Shown: positions 52,326 through 61,973, counted from the first letter of the stretch. The stretch: DNA of 64,000 nt from Oligoflexales bacterium (GCA_947494335.1 CANLUT010000004.1:186001-250000), one strand, 5' to 3'. Notes: generated from the letters alone by a model not told the origin. Program-made: numbers and translations.

Positions 52326-52817
52326 TTACCTTTGGCAACTGAACGTAGGATTCAATGCTACAGGCTTTCCTGAAAACAACTCGTCTGCCGACATACCGGT
52401 ACCATCCATTATCATCTGACACAAAGGATCACCCGAACCACACATGCCCACAACCCAGGTGTCCTGAGTGACACCGGCACACAGAGTTTTTCCGTCTGCA
52501 ATCCCCGTCACAGCATGATAGGATTTACCACCAAGCCCAACTGGCTTTAGTTGGGGCGCCATGTACCACTTACCTTCTAGAGACGCCTGAGTCACTCCTA
52601 AATCGGACCAAGACTGCGTGTAAGCATTGTTCTCCGCGTGAAATGAGGATTGAAGCGTATTTACTTTGCGTAGTATGTTGACGGCCTCAACCCGCCGAGA
52701 CTTCGCTACAAAAATCTCCATTTTAGGCGCAGCAACGGAGTACAAAATTCCGATAATACCCACTACGAGCATCAGCTCGATAAGGCTAAACCCCGATTGC
52801 CTGTTTACCGGTACGAT
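52326..52817 (-). CDS. Type IV pilin-like protein, apparent ATC start
   Basis: 163 aa. The pilin signature is unmistakable: a prepilin leader ending in Gly, then FSLIELMLVVGIIGILYSVA with E5. But the first in-frame ATG (52772) lies inside this helix, and no ATG, GTG or TTG occurs upstream before a stop. An AGGAG site (52825-52829) leads at 7 bases to ATC (52817), which would give the leader IVPVNRQSG. So either ATC is the start, or ATG was lost by mutation or error. The C-terminal part has cysteine pairs (CGSGDPLCQMIMDGTG, PTFSCQR), as in many type IVa or pseudopilins. Confidence 0.75.
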   Translation of the reverse strand: MVPVNRQSGFSLIELMLVVGIIGILYSVAAPKMEIFVAKSRRVEAVNILRKVNTLQSSFHAENNAYTQSWSDLGVTQASLEGKWYMAPQLKPVGLGGKSYHAVTGIADGKTLCAGVTQDTWVVGMCGSGDPLCQMIMDGTGMSADELFSGKPVALNPTFSCQR

Positions 52818-52870
52818 ATAAAATCTCCTGGAGCCACAGTTTAACGCTCCAAAGTTTTATGATCTTAAAA

Positions 52871-53593
52871 TTAGAAAACTAGACCGAAATCAACAGTAAT
52901 ATCGGGCTGCGTCATCATACGATGCTTCATGCTGCGACGCTCAACAGGATTTAGGTCGGAATATTGAAGTTTAAGTTTCTCCTGATCAGCCTCTGATACG
53001 TCAACGTCAGTCACCTGAGAATTCATGTGACGAATACCGACATGGGCGCCAAAAGCCAATGGCCAATCACTGCCAACATAACGATAACCGAGTCGAATAT
53101 GCCCCGTTGCGCCTTTGCCTTCCACTTTGTGGTGAAGATATCCCTTCTCGTCAACAAATGCTAAACGAAATGACTCTTTGTCTGTCACTTGCTTTTTCCA
53201 ATCAGCTTGCCAGCGTCGATAGCCAGCGCCAAGTGACCAGAAGAAACCTGCCATGTTGGCTTCATCACTATAGCGGCTCATAAGAATCGATGCCTGCATA
53301 CCATTGATTTGCAGGGAGTTGCCCGTCAGAAGTATTTCTTCGTCAGAAAGCTCTTCCACTGCAGAGATAACTCCGGCTTCCAGTGCAAGACCAACACTTC
53401 GGTCGGCGTTATACTCTGCATGAATACGGAGCTGTGGCCGCTCTGCGATCAAAGGCAAACTAAAGAGCCAATCGCGGCCGCCTTTTGAGGAGCTCGGTGA
53501 AGGAATTTTTTTCGCGGCGGCTCCCATGGCCGTCTGCGACGCCAGACCAAGCCCCATCCCTATTAATGTGATGGCAATTTTGCATACTTTCAT
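52871..53593 (-). CDS. Hypothetical outer-membrane beta-barrel-like protein
   Basis: 240 aa. A signal peptide (LIGMGLGLASQTAMG) precedes alternating strands (RLAFVDEKGYLHHKVEGK, GHIRLGYRYVGSDWPLAFGA, DITVDFGLVF) and a C-terminal Phe, the mark of outer-membrane barrels. A polar, charged loop (VTDVDVSEADQEKLKLQYSD) lies near the end. No specific family recognised. Directly upstream of the pilin on the same strand (53 bases). Confidence 0.6.
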   Translation of the reverse strand: MKVCKIAITLIGMGLGLASQTAMGAAAKKIPSPSSSKGGRDWLFSLPLIAERPQLRIHAEYNADRSVGLALEAGVISAVEELSDEEILLTGNSLQINGMQASILMSRYSDEANMAGFFWSLGAGYRRWQADWKKQVTDKESFRLAFVDEKGYLHHKVEGKGATGHIRLGYRYVGSDWPLAFGAHVGIRHMNSQVTDVDVSEADQEKLKLQYSDLNPVERRSMKHRMMTQPDITVDFGLVF

Positions 53594-53770
53594 GGCGATA
53601 ATCCTTTCAATAAAAAAGTCCGATCAACAAGATGGGGCCTAAAAAATGACGGCAATCCACTCCATTCCATTGTATACTGACGGGACCCCAGTTTGCCGAT
53701 AGTCAAATTATTCCCGAGCAAGTAGCAATACTGGGCAAAGTTTTCCCACTGGTGATGCAAAGGCAAGGTC

Positions 53771-54571
53771 ATGCTAGTCATAGCCCATCGCGGCAATAAC
53801 AAAGAGACTTTTGAGAATAGTTTTGATGCATACGAGAAGAGCGTGGCCTGCGGCGCTCACCGTATCGAGCTGGATGTAGTTCTTAGTCGAGACGGCCACG
53901 CCGTCATTAATCACGACGACCATCTCATGCACACCACTGGAAAGGATATTTATTGCTCAAAGACTGATCGCGCCGACATTGAATTGATAAACCTTCGCAA
54001 TGGTCAGAAGATTCCGTTCCTTGAGCAGGTCGTAGAGCGACTGCTGCCGCGTATTGAACTTAACATTGAAATTAAAGGTAATAATCCTGATGCCGCAAAG
54101 GTCGTACGCAACATCGTTGGACAGCATCCTTTGCGGGACAAAATTATCGTCTCCTGCTTCTCTCCAGAGCCACTCCTTTACATGCGAGACTATTGTCCCG
54201 ACATTAAGCGCGCTTGTCTAACCGGAGATGACACAGTTCCGTGGCCATACTTTTCTCACATGGCTGTGCTGAATTTTATGCAAATGACTGACTCCAGCAT
54301 TGTTCACCCGAGAATGGAACTCATGTCTGAACCATTTATGGAGCAGTGCACGCACCGCGGTTGGCAGGTTTTCACCTGGGCGTCAATGATTGGCGAGGAC
54401 ACTGCTAGAGAAGCCTCCTGGACACTACTAAAAGCCCTGGGTGTTCATGGTCACTGCACCAATTACCCAAGGGAGCTCGGTAAGTGGCTAAAGCAGGAAG
54501 AGCAGATTCACCAACGTCTAGAGCATCTATTACAGATAGGCAGTACGACCGGAGATAGCCATGCATATTGA
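53771..54571 (+). CDS. Glycerophosphodiester phosphodiesterase
   Basis: 266-aa TIM-barrel GDPD: IAHRGNN with ENSFDAYEKSV, ELDVVLSRDGHAVINHDD (the E/D/H metal and catalytic residues) and LNIEIKGNN. It splits deacylated phospholipids into glycerol-3-phosphate and alcohol. No signal peptide is seen, so it is cytoplasmic. The 3' end overlaps the following lipase gene by 11 bases. Confidence 0.9.
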   Translation: MLVIAHRGNNKETFENSFDAYEKSVACGAHRIELDVVLSRDGHAVINHDDHLMHTTGKDIYCSKTDRADIELINLRNGQKIPFLEQVVERLLPRIELNIEIKGNNPDAAKVVRNIVGQHPLRDKIIVSCFSPEPLLYMRDYCPDIKRACLTGDDTVPWPYFSHMAVLNFMQMTDSSIVHPRMELMSEPFMEQCTHRGWQVFTWASMIGEDTAREASWTLLKALGVHGHCTNYPRELGKWLKQEEQIHQRLEHLLQIGSTTGDSHAY

Positions 54572-55442
54572 AACCATCCGGGACAAGTCAAACACGCTTG
54601 ATTTGCGCTTTGCACGCGACAAAAATTCTGATCGCGCATCCAGATATCTCGTCATGGTAAACGGACGCTCTGAATGGCTCGAAAAATATAAAGCCCTACC
54701 AACTGATTTGCGCGTCGGCCATGACACTGGATTTATCTCCTACGATCACCGGGGTCAAGGAGCCTCAGGTGGTGCACGCGCTTGGATCGATCATTACGAC
54801 ACCTATGCCTCGGACATGGCAATCGTGATCAACAAAGCAACTGAGGGTAAACCCTTCAATCTTGTGTGTCACAGTATGGGGGCACTGGTTGGCCTAGTCG
54901 CAACAATGCGAGGAATGATCAAGCCACGCTGTATTGTATTATCATCCCCATTGATGGGACTACCTAACTTCCCATTTCCGGCACCGATCTCGTATCGTAT
55001 TTCAAAGTTTTTGACTCACTGCTCCATGGGCTTTATTAACAGCGGGGGCGGAAGATACTGGAAAGACGATTTTGAATCTAACCTTCTAACGCGATCCGTT
55101 GACCGCTATAACATGATTCAAAATTCTCCTTATCCGATCCCAAGTCCGACCTTTGAGTGGGTAAAAGCCAGTTTTGAAGCAACCCAATTTATTGTTCGCC
55201 CTGAGAACATTCAAAGTCTCAACATCCCAATCCTGGTGCTTTGCGGAACAGAAGAGCATGTGGTTGATGCGTCTGCAATTCAGCACTGGGTTGCTACCGC
55301 ATCCCAGCATTCAAAGAGCATCGTCGAATTCCACTGGATTCATGACGGCTTGCATGAACTGTTAAATGAGCGCAAAGCCATTTACGATCAGGTCATAAAT
55401 TTGATTCGCGCATGGTTTGACAAGCAGGGATTTCCCGTCTGA
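54561..55442 (+). CDS. Lysophospholipase/monoacylglycerol lipase-like alpha/beta hydrolase
   Basis: 293 aa. SYDHRGQGASGGARAW, nucleophile elbow CHSMGALVG (S105; the first position is Cys instead of Gly), and a C-terminal His in WIHDGLHELLNE resemble PldB and monoglyceride lipases. The ATG at 54561 has GGAG 6 bases upstream and lies inside the GDPD gene. Together the pair would release fatty acid from lysophospholipids and then cleave the glycerophosphodiester. Confidence 0.85.
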   Translation: MHIETIRDKSNTLDLRFARDKNSDRASRYLVMVNGRSEWLEKYKALPTDLRVGHDTGFISYDHRGQGASGGARAWIDHYDTYASDMAIVINKATEGKPFNLVCHSMGALVGLVATMRGMIKPRCIVLSSPLMGLPNFPFPAPISYRISKFLTHCSMGFINSGGGRYWKDDFESNLLTRSVDRYNMIQNSPYPIPSPTFEWVKASFEATQFIVRPENIQSLNIPILVLCGTEEHVVDASAIQHWVATASQHSKSIVEFHWIHDGLHELLNERKAIYDQVINLIRAWFDKQGFPV

Positions 55443-55452
55443 CAAAATCGGA

Positions 55453-56343
55453 CTAAGCCTCGTCCCACTCAATGGTCACATCAAAATGACCATGATGACT
55501 GAGTACGTGCCGTAAATCTGATTTAATCCTCTCTCGAGAGGCGGAGTCCCCAGAAACGTCCAAAGTAGCATGAATAGAAGCCACATGGTGAGCCCCATCC
55601 AAGGACCAGATACGCAGCGTGTTAAGCCGCTTAATACCGATAACCTTAGACAGTTCGTCTTTTAAAGCTTCAAGTTTAATGTTGGGCGCAGCTTGAAGAA
55701 ATAACTGAGAACTCGCCCAAAAGTTTCTACTAGCACCCGTAATTACAATTCCTGCGATTACAAGACTCAGCACTGGATCAATCCAAGGAGCGTGCACAAA
55801 TCGCATTATTAGACTACCGATCAGCACAGCAATCCAGCCCAGTAGATCTTCGATCATATGCCATGTCAATGCTCTCTCGTTTTGAGTATGGCCATGACCC
55901 ATCTTCCAGGCAGCCACGCCATTAACCACAACTCCTAACACGGCCAAAACAAGCATTCCGTTTAGCTCAGGCGTCACCGGGTTCAAAAGTCGCTCAATCG
56001 ACGTGCCGCAGATATAAATCGAACCACCCAGCAGAACAAGACTCGTTGCCAAAGACGACAATAGAGAAAGTCTTTTATAGCCGAACGTAAAACGTCCTTT
56101 AGCCTGGGCTGACGACCACACCTGAAGGCCGAGGGCAGCCGCCAAAAGCAGCGAATCTCCAAAGTCATGAATCGCATCCGCCTGGATCGCTACACTTTGC
56201 GTCCAAATACCCCCAACCAATTCGATGACAGCGAATGCAAAATTAAGAGCAAAAGCAATCCCAATACGCCGACTCGAGTCGTGCGTATGACTGGAGTGAT
56301 GGTGACCGTGCATGTGTGAGTGCGAGTGATCGTGACTATGCAT
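55453..56343 (-). CDS. CDF-family divalent cation efflux transporter
   Basis: 296 aa with a His-rich N-terminus (MHSHDHSHSHMHGHHHSSHTH) and six membrane helices. The metal sites are ADAIHDFGDS in helix 2 (H..D) and WHMIEDLLG in helix 5 (H..D), the zinc-type pattern. The C-terminal cytosolic domain (INTLRIWSLDGAHHVASIHA) is present. Last gene of the TonB receptor-ribD-deaminase-CDF unit; its start overlaps the deaminase gene by 8 bases. Confidence 0.93.
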   Translation of the reverse strand: MHSHDHSHSHMHGHHHSSHTHDSSRRIGIAFALNFAFAVIELVGGIWTQSVAIQADAIHDFGDSLLLAAALGLQVWSSAQAKGRFTFGYKRLSLLSSLATSLVLLGGSIYICGTSIERLLNPVTPELNGMLVLAVLGVVVNGVAAWKMGHGHTQNERALTWHMIEDLLGWIAVLIGSLIMRFVHAPWIDPVLSLVIAGIVITGASRNFWASSQLFLQAAPNIKLEALKDELSKVIGIKRLNTLRIWSLDGAHHVASIHATLDVSGDSASRERIKSDLRHVLSHHGHFDVTIEWDEA

Positions 56344-56791
56344 CAGTTTTTAATGACATCCCGGACTGGTGGACCGACAAAGTTAATTGGCTTACGGTTA
56401 TTCCCACTTGTGCAAATAAATCGACTGAGTCGCGCTTACGGTAGTCCTGAGCGTAAACGACTCGGCGAACGTTTCCTAAATTGATAAGACGCTTGGCGCA
56501 CATGGCGCACGGGAGGTGCGTCACAAACACGACCTTTTCAGTGCTTCTGGGACTGTCACAGTTGATAACCGCATTTTCCTCGCTGTGTAGGCATCCGCAG
56601 TTACCTACCTCATCCCTATCACAGCCGTTGTGGAGCCCACTTGCATTGCCGTTATAGCCGACAGCCAACACCTTTCTAAAATCTGTACTTGTGATAACTG
56701 TTCCGACTTTCAATCTTTTACAAGTTGAACGTTCGGCAAGCGTGATCGCCAAGCGCATGTAAATCTCTTCAAATGATGGACGATCTGACAC
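56336..56791 (-). CDS. Deoxycytidylate deaminase-like zinc enzyme
   Basis: 151 aa. HSEENAV and PCAMCAKRLI carry the zinc ligands His and two Cys with catalytic Glu, and FEEIYMRLAITLAERSTCKR with VGYNGNASG match dCMP/CMP deaminases (ComEB type), which make dUMP for thymidylate. The start is GTG at 56791, with GAGG upstream. It overlaps the CDF gene by 8 bases. Role in dTTP supply would complement dut at 19 kb. Confidence 0.85.
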   Translation of the reverse strand: MSDRPSFEEIYMRLAITLAERSTCKRLKVGTVITSTDFRKVLAVGYNGNASGLHNGCDRDEVGNCGCLHSEENAVINCDSPRSTEKVVFVTHLPCAMCAKRLINLGNVRRVVYAQDYRKRDSVDLFAQVGITVSQLTLSVHQSGMSLKTDA

Positions 56792-56794
56792 AGG

Positions 56795-58012
56795 TCACCT
56801 CGAGGAAAGACTCATCTCAACTAAGCGATCGGGCCCGAGAACAATACCAAAACCTGATGAACATCTGGACTTTAAAGGCTCAGGAATCGCCCAGGTAACT
56901 CCGCTTTTTATACCTTCATTACCTATAAACCAATGAATAACATCGACGGCCGAAGAGGACAATGCAGATTGATAGGTACCAGCACCACCCTCAATTAAAA
57001 GGCTTCTCAGACCCATAGTCCACAAATGCTTTTTTATAGCTTCAAAATCAAAGTGACGATTTTTATCTACTGGTAGCGTCAAATTATATAGCCCGCTCTC
57101 CCACTGGAACAACGTCTCCGTCAACCCAGAACTAACAATCATCGTCTTGGATGGCTCGGTTGTAAGAAGTTTGTAGGGAGTCTGTTCCAGGTTAATTTTG
57201 TTTTGTGCATCCAGAACGATACGCAGAGGTGTTCGACCAGTTATGTTAGGATGTCTGACATTCAATGTCGGATTATCAAGACGAAGCGTCTCACCACCAA
57301 TTAAAATAGCGTCATACTCTAGGCGAAGAAAGTGTCCAAATTGTCGGGCGCGTTCTCCTGTGATCCACAGGCGGCTCGTCCGATCACCTGCCACAACTCC
57401 ATCAGGAGTACTTGCCACTTTCAAGGCGGTAAATACGCGCTGGTGTCTTTGGTTATAGAGAAAAACACGCGCAAGCCACTCACAGCGAGATGTCCAACGG
57501 TGATCAAGTTCGACAGTTTTGCCTGCATCTTGCAAAATTTTATGCCCGGCACCATCCACCAGTGGATTCGGATCACGAACTGCATACACGATTCGCCTAA
57601 ATCCCAAGCCAGCCAACATGCTGGCACAAGCTGGCGTACGACCTACGTGCGCACAAGGCTCTAACGTTACAAAAATTGTCGCGCCGTCCAAAGTCGCACG
57701 ATCAATCGCTGCCTGAGTGGCATTAACCTCTGCATGCGGACCACCAAGCTGCAGATGCGCCCCGGAGGATAGAAAACGCCCCCGCTCATCGACAATCACC
57801 GCACCCACCAAAGGGTTTGGAGACACTCGACCAACGCCCTGCAAAGCCTTGGCTGCAGCTAAAAACATTGCTGCATCATCACTTAATGATGTTCCCGGCT
57901 TAGGTTCACCCAAAGATGTACAAAGATCATCCCGCGCTGACGAGTCCCAAAGATCAAACCAGTAAGAACCGGTTTTTGACCAATCTGGACTGACAACAGG
58001 AGAGGAAGTCAT
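56795..58012 (-). CDS. ribD: Bifunctional riboflavin biosynthesis deaminase/reductase RibD
   Basis: Two domains. The N-terminal deaminase has HAEVNATQAAI and LEPCAHVGRTPACA; the C-terminal reductase has AGDRTSRLWITGERARQFG and SLLIEGGAGTYQSALSSSA. The enzyme deaminates and then reduces the pyrimidine intermediate of riboflavin synthesis. About 45 N-terminal residues precede the deaminase core. The ATG at 58012 has GGAG 7 bases upstream and overlaps the TonB receptor stop by one base (TGATG). The rest of the rib genes are not here. Confidence 0.93.
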   Translation of the reverse strand: MTSSPVVSPDWSKTGSYWFDLWDSSARDDLCTSLGEPKPGTSLSDDAAMFLAAAKALQGVGRVSPNPLVGAVIVDERGRFLSSGAHLQLGGPHAEVNATQAAIDRATLDGATIFVTLEPCAHVGRTPACASMLAGLGFRRIVYAVRDPNPLVDGAGHKILQDAGKTVELDHRWTSRCEWLARVFLYNQRHQRVFTALKVASTPDGVVAGDRTSRLWITGERARQFGHFLRLEYDAILIGGETLRLDNPTLNVRHPNITGRTPLRIVLDAQNKINLEQTPYKLLTTEPSKTMIVSSGLTETLFQWESGLYNLTLPVDKNRHFDFEAIKKHLWTMGLRSLLIEGGAGTYQSALSSSAVDVIHWFIGNEGIKSGVTWAIPEPLKSRCSSGFGIVLGPDRLVEMSLSSR

Positions 58013-60309
58013 CAAAATTCTCCGCGAAGCTCCAAGTAAGGAATCGGGGGAATACCTTTAAAATACTCTTCTTTGGTGAAGTCGTAGTTGTTGCGTACGC
58101 CATACGCCTGGCGCTTAAACCAAAAATACTCAAGACCCCAACGAATTGTAGATTTCCAGGTATCAAATAATATGTCATGCCCACTATATACAGACACCTC
58201 GTTGTAGTCAGGAAGTCTTGCTGCATTCACTTGATTTGTTGATCTAGGCTGATATTTATCGAGATTCGAATTATAAACCGCTTCGCCAAGCTTACTGGTG
58301 TAAGTATTACCCGTGTGATAACCGAGTCGCCCACCAACATCCCATCCAGCTGATACACGGTAACTTCCTGCGAGGTTTACGACATGGGTCTGATCGTTTT
58401 CGCCTAAATACCAATCGGACTGATCATTGAGGCGCTCGCGGGTCCTGGACCAAGTATAAGCAAACCAACCAAACCAACGCTCAGTAAGGGCGCGACGCAC
58501 AAATGTTTCAAATCCATAACTTTCGAGACGACCATCGTTGTTATAGTTTTTCACAGGATCGTTACGAATAACTTTACGCACGTCTTTCAAAAATATCTGA
58601 ATGTCTGAATCCCAGCGCTCGTTCCAGGTTGTTTCGAGCCCTAATATGTAATGGTAGGCTCGAGGAAATTCCAATGTTGGGTTGCCAATGGTTTTTGAAG
58701 GCTCAGCATTTTGGGGATTTTGCGAGTACTGCCCAATTGCGCCTTTTATGGTATGCCCGCCTCCTACGCTCTGACGATACTGCAGCCGTGGATCTGCAGA
58801 GGACTTCTTAGTAGAGCTTAAATAGAAAGCTCGTAAACCAGGAGTAACAACACCTCCATTACCAAGCTTGAAATCACGGGCGACCCACCCAGAAATGTTA
58901 CTTTGAGCCCCCTTCTCTTCACCCGCAACCTTAGGCGCCTCCTCTGGATCATAGAACGGATCATCTGGATCGAACCTTGGTAAGTAGAACGTCACATTGA
59001 ATGGGATGTATTCTGCATCGACACCCGCATAAAGACGCTCTTCGGCACTGACTTTCTGACTGAATTCAATCGGCAGCCTGAAATAATGTGCACGCACCCT
59101 AAATTTCAGATCATTGATGTCAAATTTGTTATCTGTGTAAACAAGTTGGGGCGTCGTTGTCATTGACCAACCGTCACTAAGCTTTTTCATACGCTCAACA
59201 GCTATTGCCCCGAAGTAGGTGCTTACGGAAAAATTGGCTGTCCCGTTTTCATCGGCGCTAAAGTCATTTGGCGCTACAGCCCTAAGACCATCAGCTGATG
59301 CAAGTAAACTTAGCTTATAATGTCCGTCATCGACTTTCTTAGTGTAGATACCTTGATAGTCCCGAAAAAATGGGATTACGGTTACGCCAGAGTCCTTAGG
59401 TAAGACCTTCGGCAAGATTTGATCCAGATAACTTCTGCGAGTTCCCACAAGTAGACCAGATGTTTCGCTCAGCGGGCGTTCGTGGTAGATGCCGCTATAC
59501 AAAGGAAGATTCAATGTGAATCTAGTCACAGGTTTTTCGGGAATATCAACTTTTGATCGCAGGACAACTACACCACCTGTAGCATCACCGTACTCTGGAC
59601 CAAAACCACCAGCGCTAAACTCAACATCTTCAATAATGGATGCTGGCAGAACGGAAATGCCACCGATAGCGTGGTAAATGAAGGGAACTTTAATGTCATC
59701 CAGGTAGTAGGAACTATCTGATGATTTACTTCCCCGAATTGTGACATCCGGACGTCCCGGTCGGGTTGTAACTCCCGGCATCAACTTAGTGACCTGTCCC
59801 GGATCTCCTCCAGGAGCAACACGCGCTGCCTCAATGGAAGAAATAACTTTCTTACTGATTGAAGGTCTACGTTTACCACGGACGATTACCTCGTCATCAG
59901 ATCCAAGCGCCGGGTAAAGATAAATCTCAAGCTCTGCAAGATCCTTGATTTCATCCCATGGAAGAGTTGACGTCAAAAACCCAGTTTTCACAAATGTTAC
60001 TTCAGACGGCTGAGCAGGCAATTCGATAGTGGCCAAACCTTCAGGATCAGTGAAGGCTTTTGTAGCTCCCAGTCGAATTTCAACTTTTCGCAGCACACCA
60101 CCAGTACCCTTCTGTAGGACTTTGACTTTTAGGCTCCGTGGTGCTTGGGGCAGGGGCGCAACATCGGGCTGCTTTGGCTGTTCAGCCGGCGTCAGCGCAG
60201 GACTCAGATCTTTGGTCGCTGAAGGATCGGTTGCAGGCTGAGCCCTCGATGGAGTTGCAGCTAAAGATGATACGACAAGTGAGCAAGTCAAGAAAAAGCG
60301 CATGGTCAT
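58012..60309 (-). CDS. TonB-dependent outer-membrane receptor
   Basis: About 765 aa from ATG 60309. After a signal peptide (LVVSSLAATPSRAQ) comes an Ala/Pro linker and a carboxypeptidase-regulatory-like domain (VRKVEIRLGATKAFTDPEG-type strand), then the plug (ISSIEAARVAPGGDPGQVTK, GRPDVTIRGSKSSDSSYYLD) and a barrel with many aromatic strands, ending in LELRGEF with terminal Phe. No classic TonB box was certain (DDEVIVRGKRRP is the candidate). The substrate is unknown; ribD coupling might suggest a flavin, or a metal because of the CDF gene. Confidence 0.88.
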   Translation of the reverse strand: MTMRFFLTCSLVVSSLAATPSRAQPATDPSATKDLSPALTPAEQPKQPDVAPLPQAPRSLKVKVLQKGTGGVLRKVEIRLGATKAFTDPEGLATIELPAQPSEVTFVKTGFLTSTLPWDEIKDLAELEIYLYPALGSDDEVIVRGKRRPSISKKVISSIEAARVAPGGDPGQVTKLMPGVTTRPGRPDVTIRGSKSSDSSYYLDDIKVPFIYHAIGGISVLPASIIEDVEFSAGGFGPEYGDATGGVVVLRSKVDIPEKPVTRFTLNLPLYSGIYHERPLSETSGLLVGTRRSYLDQILPKVLPKDSGVTVIPFFRDYQGIYTKKVDDGHYKLSLLASADGLRAVAPNDFSADENGTANFSVSTYFGAIAVERMKKLSDGWSMTTTPQLVYTDNKFDINDLKFRVRAHYFRLPIEFSQKVSAEERLYAGVDAEYIPFNVTFYLPRFDPDDPFYDPEEAPKVAGEEKGAQSNISGWVARDFKLGNGGVVTPGLRAFYLSSTKKSSADPRLQYRQSVGGGHTIKGAIGQYSQNPQNAEPSKTIGNPTLEFPRAYHYILGLETTWNERWDSDIQIFLKDVRKVIRNDPVKNYNNDGRLESYGFETFVRRALTERWFGWFAYTWSRTRERLNDQSDWYLGENDQTHVVNLAGSYRVSAGWDVGGRLGYHTGNTYTSKLGEAVYNSNLDKYQPRSTNQVNAARLPDYNEVSVYSGHDILFDTWKSTIRWGLEYFWFKRQAYGVRNNYDFTKEEYFKGIPPIPYLELRGEF

Positions 60310-60407
60310 CCATTTCCATCTAAGAGGAGTCCGACATTTTGATGTCAAAATTGTACTCGCGGCGCGCCAACAAATCGATCCCTAAAAAGGGGGGAGGCGC
60401 TTTGCCC

Positions 60408-61763
60408 TTAACGGGTCTTCATGACCTGCAAAATATTCTGGACAAGCCCCGCACGCGGAAGCCCTTTGGACTCTTCTCCAGTAGCCATGGTCTTTAGGTT
60501 GTAAGTAGCGCTTTGAACTTCTGAAGTTCCCAATGTGATGACAAGCGGACACCCCAAACGGTCAGCGTGCTTGAATTGATTGCCAACCTTGCCTGTAGTT
60601 AATCCGATATCACAGGCGACATTTGCATCTCGGAGCTCGCCAGCCATCATCAGTGCCGCGTTCAGTGCATCATCCGTTGCAACCGCGATAAACACCATAT
60701 TGGTTTTCTTTGAAGCGACCTTGCCCAGCTCTTCCATGCCGGCAAGTAAGCGATCCAAACCGATGGACCCTCCCACTCCTGGCAGCGATCTATTCGTGAA
60801 TCGCTCCGCCAGATTATTGTAGCGGCCACCGCTGCTGATACTTCCAAATCCTGGAAGGCTATCCAAAGTTGTCTCAAAAACGACGCCTGTGTAGTAGCCA
60901 AGACCCCGCGCAATGGATAGGTCAAGGCGAACATCTCCACCTTTTGTAGAGCCACTAACTTCACTCATCGCAGAAAGAATCGCCTCCATTCGCTGCAATT
61001 CCATCAGCCCTCTCTCATGTCCCGCTAAATAATCGCGGATTTTCCCTCGGTCCGTGCCCCCAGAGCTATCGCGCGACTGCAAACAAGCTAATAAATCTTT
61101 TGCAGAAGTAACCGAAGCCGCAGGAATTTTTCCCAATAGATCACTGACACTGTCGGCACCAATTTTATCTAGTTTATCCAGCGCAATTAGTGCATCAGTT
61201 TCACCTTGCGCGTCAATTCCTGGAAACGCTTTACCTAGCATCGCAGAGAGAAGCACGCGATTACCAAGACGCATGGTAAAACCACCAAGATCAAAGCCAG
61301 ATAAAATTTTGTAAAAGCAAGCTAGGATCTCGATATCAGCATTAACGCTGTCCACACCGATAATATCCAAGTCACACTGACAGAATTCGCGGTAGCGCCC
61401 CTTCTGCGTATTCTCTCCGCGCCAAACATCACCGATTTGGAGGCGTTTAAACGGGAACACGAGCTCTCCTTGGTGCTCCGCGACGAATCGAGCAAAAGGC
61501 ACGGTCAAATCAAAGCGCATAGCTACCTTGCGCTCACCGTGATCTTCAAAGCGGTAGACTTGCTTATCTGTTTCATCACTTCCTTGACCGAGAAGTGTCT
61601 CTGCATACTCGAGAACTGGAGTTCCGATCTCCCGGAAACCAGCGAGCTTCGCATGACGGCGAATATCAGACTGCAGGCGTGACCGCAGCTCCATCAGGTC
61701 AGGCATAAAATCCCGAAAACCCTTTAGGCGCCTTGGTTCAATCTTTTTTGTGGTGGAGTTCAT
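60408..61763 (-). CDS. hisS: Histidyl-tRNA synthetase
   Basis: Class II synthetase. RRLKGFRDFMPDLMELRSRL, motif 2 (QIGDVWRGENTQKGRYREFC), the histidine-specific motifs GLGYYTGVVFETTL and the C-terminal anticodon domain are present. 451 aa is normal. The gene is alone on the minus strand between the TonB receptor and the divergent EMO-like gene. Confidence 0.97.
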   Translation of the reverse strand: MNSTTKKIEPRRLKGFRDFMPDLMELRSRLQSDIRRHAKLAGFREIGTPVLEYAETLLGQGSDETDKQVYRFEDHGERKVAMRFDLTVPFARFVAEHQGELVFPFKRLQIGDVWRGENTQKGRYREFCQCDLDIIGVDSVNADIEILACFYKILSGFDLGGFTMRLGNRVLLSAMLGKAFPGIDAQGETDALIALDKLDKIGADSVSDLLGKIPAASVTSAKDLLACLQSRDSSGGTDRGKIRDYLAGHERGLMELQRMEAILSAMSEVSGSTKGGDVRLDLSIARGLGYYTGVVFETTLDSLPGFGSISSGGRYNNLAERFTNRSLPGVGGSIGLDRLLAGMEELGKVASKKTNMVFIAVATDDALNAALMMAGELRDANVACDIGLTTGKVGNQFKHADRLGCPLVITLGTSEVQSATYNLKTMATGEESKGLPRAGLVQNILQVMKTR

Positions 61764-61973
61764 TTATTGGCCCCCGGGCTTGCATGTCGACATCCATCGA
61801 ACTGGACGCGCCAACCCGACTCAAATAAGTCATTAATATGGCCTTCATGGCAAAATTTGGCAAGTGACCATCAATTGAGCAACCCATTTTGATCTCCGTA
61901 GATTTCCCCGCTGTAATCGACTAAAATTATTTGCACATTTACTGGTCTCAAGACGTCTCATGGAGGCATGCTG

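Noticed and set aside
58012-60407. FMN riboswitch ahead of the TonB receptor-ribD unit
   Set aside because: The gap to hisS is under 100 bases and shows no RFN-like conserved helices.
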